Assembly (NCBI GenBank): GCA_003646995.1
Contig: QMLZ01000121.1
Span: 1-8,720, forward strand
Length of the DNA: 8,720 nucleotides
Direction: 5' to 3'
Origin: Deltaproteobacteria bacterium
Lineage (GTDB): Bacteria; Desulfobacterota; DSM-4660; Desulfatiglandales; Desulfatiglandaceae
Shown here: one piece after another, positions 5,998 to 8,720 of the stretch
Position numbering within the stretch: position 1 is the first letter of the stretch
Layout of the letters: every line of letters begins with the position of its first letter
Program-made: the position numbers and the translations under genes
The notes under the pieces: generated by a model
Told to the model about the DNA's origin: nothing
The model's input: the letters and a program-made list of their open reading frames with translations, nothing else
Database searches by the model: none

Positions 5998-8025
5998 ATG
6001 GCAAAAACAAAAAGCGTACTGGGAGCATGGGGTAGGGTGGCATTCATAGATTTGTCACGCGGCCACGCATGGATCGAAAAACCGGGCAGCGAAATTTATG
6101 AAAAGTATTTGGGGGGAATTGGTCTTAGCGCAAAATTCCTATGGGAGCTAGTTAGGCCCGGTTCTGACCCACTTGGAGAAGATAATGTCCTGTGTTTCAC
6201 CCCTGGAGTGCTTACGGACACTGGTGCATTGTTTTCCGGCAGATTTACAGTGGCAGCCAAATCACCTGCTTCCAATAGCTGGGGTGATGCTAATTGTGGA
6301 GGTTACTTTGCTCCGGCACTTAAACGATGCGAAATAGACGGCCTTGTAATTTTGGGGCAAAGCGACATTCCCGCTTATTTGGTTATTAACGAAAAGGAGA
6401 TTCGCATTGAAGATGCCACCAGTTTGTGGGGCAGGGATACCATTGAGACTGAGGCCATCCTCAAGGAAAAGCACGGGAAACCATCGCAAGTGGCGTGCAT
6501 TGGGCCTGGGGGGGAAAAGAAAAGCCTCATGGCAGGCATATTTACAGACAGGGGCCGGGCAGCTGCCAGGGGAGGCCTTGGTGCTGTGATGGGCGCCAAA
6601 AACCTTAAGGCCATTGTGGCGTCTGGTTCCAGTAAGGTGGCTGTTTGGGATAGGGATGAAGTGTTGCGACTGAGCAGAGAGTTTTCTAACCGCCTCAAGA
6701 AATTGCGGCGCCTGCAACCCTACTTGAACGATAGGACCTTGGGCCTGATGGGAAGTTTGACGAGGGGTGGATATGCGTACATGCGCCAGCCGGCAGACTT
6801 GTGGAGGCTGTTGCTGAGTAAGTTTGGCACCTGTTCCTTGAATGCCTTGTCTGCAGAGAGCGGGGACAGTCCTGTAAAGAATTGGACCGGCATCGGCCAT
6901 TTTGACTTCCCTCTCAACCTGTCGCAGAGAATAGGTGCTCAATCAGTAATTCGTCACCAAAAGAAAAGATATGGATGTGCATCATGCCCCACTAGATGCG
7001 GTGGCATCATGTCCCCGCCCGAGGACTGGGGCATACAGGGCGAAACCCACAAGCCTGAGTACGAGACCTGCTGTGCATTCGGAGCGCTACTTCTAAACAA
7101 TGATCTCAAGAGCATATTCCAAATAAACGACATGTTGAATCGCGCTGGATTGGATACCATTTCTTGCGGTGCAACCGTGGCGTTTGCAGTGGAATGTTTT
7201 GAAAATGGACTAATAGACACCTCGGATACCGATGGCCTTGAGCTTCGCTGGGGCGATTCCCGCAGTATATTAGAATTGGTCAAAAAGATTATCCAGAGGG
7301 ATGGCATTGGGGAGATTTTGGCAGATGGCGTAAGGCTGGGGGCTGAAAAAATAGGCAAAGAGGCAGGAAAATACGCTGTACACTGCGGGGGCGTCGAAGC
7401 CCCCATGCATGATCCCAAGTTTGATCCCGGCTTCCTTGCCTCGTACAGCTTGCTCTCGGCCCCCGGAAGACACACAGCGGTAAGCTACCAGTACCTCGAG
7501 CTTCAAGGCTTGGAAAAGACATTTTCTAGGCCCCCCAAAATTCCAATGATTACAAGTAGAAAAACCAGGTTCCGGTATGACCAAAAAAAGGTGGAGGGCC
7601 TGGCTATTGACGCCTTTTTCAAGATGCTCATAGACTGCGCTGGCCTCTGTCTTTTCGGAACGCAAGTAGGGGGTCAAATGCCCATTGTTCCATGGCTAAA
7701 CGCAGCAACCGGGAGGGATCTGTCCCCTGAGGAATATCTGACCATCGGCGAACGGGTCTTTCAACTCCGCCATCTATTCAACATAAGGGAAGGTATCAAC
7801 CCGGCCAAGGATTTCAAACCCCACCCCCGCCTACTGGGCGAGGTTCCTTTCAAAAAGGGGCCCGCCAGAGGCGTAACTCTTTCATTCGATCAACTGGCCA
7901 GGGCATTTTACGAGTGTATGAACTGGGATATGAACACGGCAGAGCCCAAGAAGGACTATCTTGAGAGCCTAGGGTTGGGAGATCTTATAACCTCCCCTTC
8001 ACTTGCGCAACGGGCCAAACGTTAG
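5998..8025 (+). CDS. Aldehyde ferredoxin oxidoreductase (tungsten bis-pyranopterin, [4Fe-4S])
   Basis: The family oxidises aldehydes to carboxylic acids in the cytosol, passing electrons to ferredoxin; some members act in reverse. The 675-residue protein has every family block. The N-terminal domain runs from about 10 to 210 and includes YLGGIGLSAK (37-46), GGYFAPALK (101-109), CIGPGGE (167-173) and RGGLGAVMGAKNLKAI (191-206), the pterin-binding region. The cluster motif CxxCxxxC is C327, C330 and C334, and the fourth ligand is C551 in DCAGLC. PEYE (353-356) supplies the conserved acidic residues near the metal. HDPKF (471-475) and GRH with H492 match the second pterin and active-site loop. 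The C-terminal domain continues to about 665 with ERVFQLRHLFNIREG. It is slightly longer than the usual 600-650 residues. No ferredoxin-like subunit or pterin synthesis gene is adjacent, so the substrate cannot be told from context. An aryl-CoA reductase type (BamB-like) seems less likely but is not excluded. The gene ends in TAG. Confidence 0.93.
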   Translation: MAKTKSVLGAWGRVAFIDLSRGHAWIEKPGSEIYEKYLGGIGLSAKFLWELVRPGSDPLGEDNVLCFTPGVLTDTGALFSGRFTVAAKSPASNSWGDANCGGYFAPALKRCEIDGLVILGQSDIPAYLVINEKEIRIEDATSLWGRDTIETEAILKEKHGKPSQVACIGPGGEKKSLMAGIFTDRGRAAARGGLGAVMGAKNLKAIVASGSSKVAVWDRDEVLRLSREFSNRLKKLRRLQPYLNDRTLGLMGSLTRGGYAYMRQPADLWRLLLSKFGTCSLNALSAESGDSPVKNWTGIGHFDFPLNLSQRIGAQSVIRHQKKRYGCASCPTRCGGIMSPPEDWGIQGETHKPEYETCCAFGALLLNNDLKSIFQINDMLNRAGLDTISCGATVAFAVECFENGLIDTSDTDGLELRWGDSRSILELVKKIIQRDGIGEILADGVRLGAEKIGKEAGKYAVHCGGVEAPMHDPKFDPGFLASYSLLSAPGRHTAVSYQYLELQGLEKTFSRPPKIPMITSRKTRFRYDQKKVEGLAIDAFFKMLIDCAGLCLFGTQVGGQMPIVPWLNAATGRDLSPEEYLTIGERVFQLRHLFNIREGINPAKDFKPHPRLLGEVPFKKGPARGVTLSFDQLARAFYECMNWDMNTAEPKKDYLESLGLGDLITSPSLAQRAKR

Positions 8026-8720
8026 GGCATTATTCAAACCAAGATCGCCGGGGCTAAAAGATTCCAGCTCAACTGTGATTGTCCCCACTTTTACCTTGGT
8101 TTCAATTTTAACCGGTATGTGCCGGGGATCAGAGGTGAGCCACATCTTCATTGAGGCATCCCTGCCGTGACGAAATGCGCCACCGATGTGTTTTAAGTCA
8201 GGTATCACCACCACGCAGTCATAGAGCCTGCCTTGGACGGTGATCGTCTCTCGTCCCACCACCCTGCCTTCGCCCATGACGCACTTCTTGCCATTTGACA
8301 CAGAGGCTCGAATGATCTTGCCCGGCGTAAAGGACTTCAATCTGAAAAAATAAAACACAGAAAAAGGATCAAAGGTCTCTGGAGGTATTTTCACGGTTTT
8401 TCTCAAGGTACCATTCTTTATGTAACTGGCTTGCCCCTGGGCCCAATCGAACTCAATCCTTTCGTCCTTGTTCTTGGAGCCCCTTGTCTTTTTTGCATAA
8501 AATACAGAATGAGTCATATCCATGTCTGTATAGGCGTCTATCCTATCTCTTACTTTGTAAAAAACATCCACAAATCCTGAACTCCGGCCTTCCATGATGA
8601 AATGCCAGCAGGTCTGCCCCATGACACTGGCCATGGGAGCGACCTCGAGGCTCATTTGCCCAGCCTTGATCTTCATCCACCTAACCGTATATGAAATCCT
8701 TTCACCAGGCAGAAAAGGAG
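7999..8720 (-). CDS. DUF3108 domain protein, 5' end outside the window
   Basis: The visible 239 residues cover nearly a whole DUF3108 domain. The frame is open past the ATG at 8676 to the window edge. The 14 residues before that Met, including GERISYTVRW, join the following MKIKAGQMSLEV to form the conserved opening strand of the domain. That Met is therefore internal, and the true start, probably with a signal peptide, lies right of the window. Family-typical blocks follow: FVDVFYKVRDRIDAYTD, DPFSVFYFFR, a PGK turn, and near the end MKMWLTSDPRHIPVKIE. The domain is rich in predicted beta-strands. Members I know of are mostly exported proteins of unknown function, so no activity is assigned. 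The gene is convergent with the oxidoreductase and overlaps its last 27 bases, ending in TGA at 8001-7999. No terminator hairpin was seen between them. Confidence 0.85.
   Translation of the reverse strand, partial: PFLPGERISYTVRWMKIKAGQMSLEVAPMASVMGQTCWHFIMEGRSSGFVDVFYKVRDRIDAYTDMDMTHSVFYAKKTRGSKNKDERIEFDWAQGQASYIKNGTLRKTVKIPPETFDPFSVFYFFRLKSFTPGKIIRASVSNGKKCVMGEGRVVGRETITVQGRLYDCVVVIPDLKHIGGAFRHGRDASMKMWLTSDPRHIPVKIETKVKVGTITVELESFSPGDLGLNNALTFGPLRK

Noticed and set aside
5837..6049. 70-residue plus-strand ORF overlapping the oxidoreductase start
   Set aside because: It has no ribosome site, spans the G9 tract and overlaps the well-supported gene in another frame.
6508..6518. Slippery G7A4 run inside the oxidoreductase
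   Set aside because: The frame is intact on both sides and encodes the conserved GPGGEKK segment; there is no alternative product of interest.
6262..7677. Minus-strand ORFs inside the oxidoreductase gene (up to 226 codons)
   Set aside because: They are antisense to conserved enzyme motifs and have no recognisable protein features.

Overview
The window looks like a piece of an anaerobic, Gram-negative bacterial chromosome, most likely a deltaproteobacterium (Desulfobacterota). This is inference from gene content: a tungsten-type aldehyde ferredoxin oxidoreductase, a DUF3108 protein and a giant glycine-rich autotransporter-like protein. No rRNA or other phylogenetic marker is present.

Layout. 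Positions 1-5244 (minus strand) are one continuous reading frame for a very large exported protein built of glycine-rich repeats. It has a signal peptide, a roughly 250-residue non-repetitive N-terminal region, then about 25 copies of a unit with the core (H/N)GI(F/L)AQS(I/V)GGGGG. The frame runs off the left edge of the window, so the C-terminus, where a translocator would sit, is not visible. In 1748 codons the frame is broken exactly once, by an amber codon at 2920-2922 that replaces the invariant Gln of one repeat core (CAG to TAG). Upstream of it lie 774 codons and downstream at least 973 open codons in the same frame.

Positions 5245-5997 are a 753-bp AT-rich intergenic region between divergent genes. 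It holds a near-perfect 32-bp palindrome (5490-5521), a nested inverted repeat (5723-5760) and a run of nine G (5930-5938) just ahead of the next gene. Positions 5998-8025 (plus strand) encode a complete 675-residue aldehyde ferredoxin oxidoreductase with all four expected cluster cysteines. Positions 7999-8720 (minus strand) encode a DUF3108 protein that converges on it, overlaps its 3' end by 27 bp and continues beyond the right edge.

The three genes show no obvious shared pathway: a surface or secreted repeat protein, a cytosolic oxygen-sensitive oxidoreductase without a neighbouring ferredoxin subunit, and a probably exported protein of unknown role. The most interesting points are the single amber in an otherwise intact giant gene, the change in repeat length along the protein, and the palindrome in the divergent promoter region.
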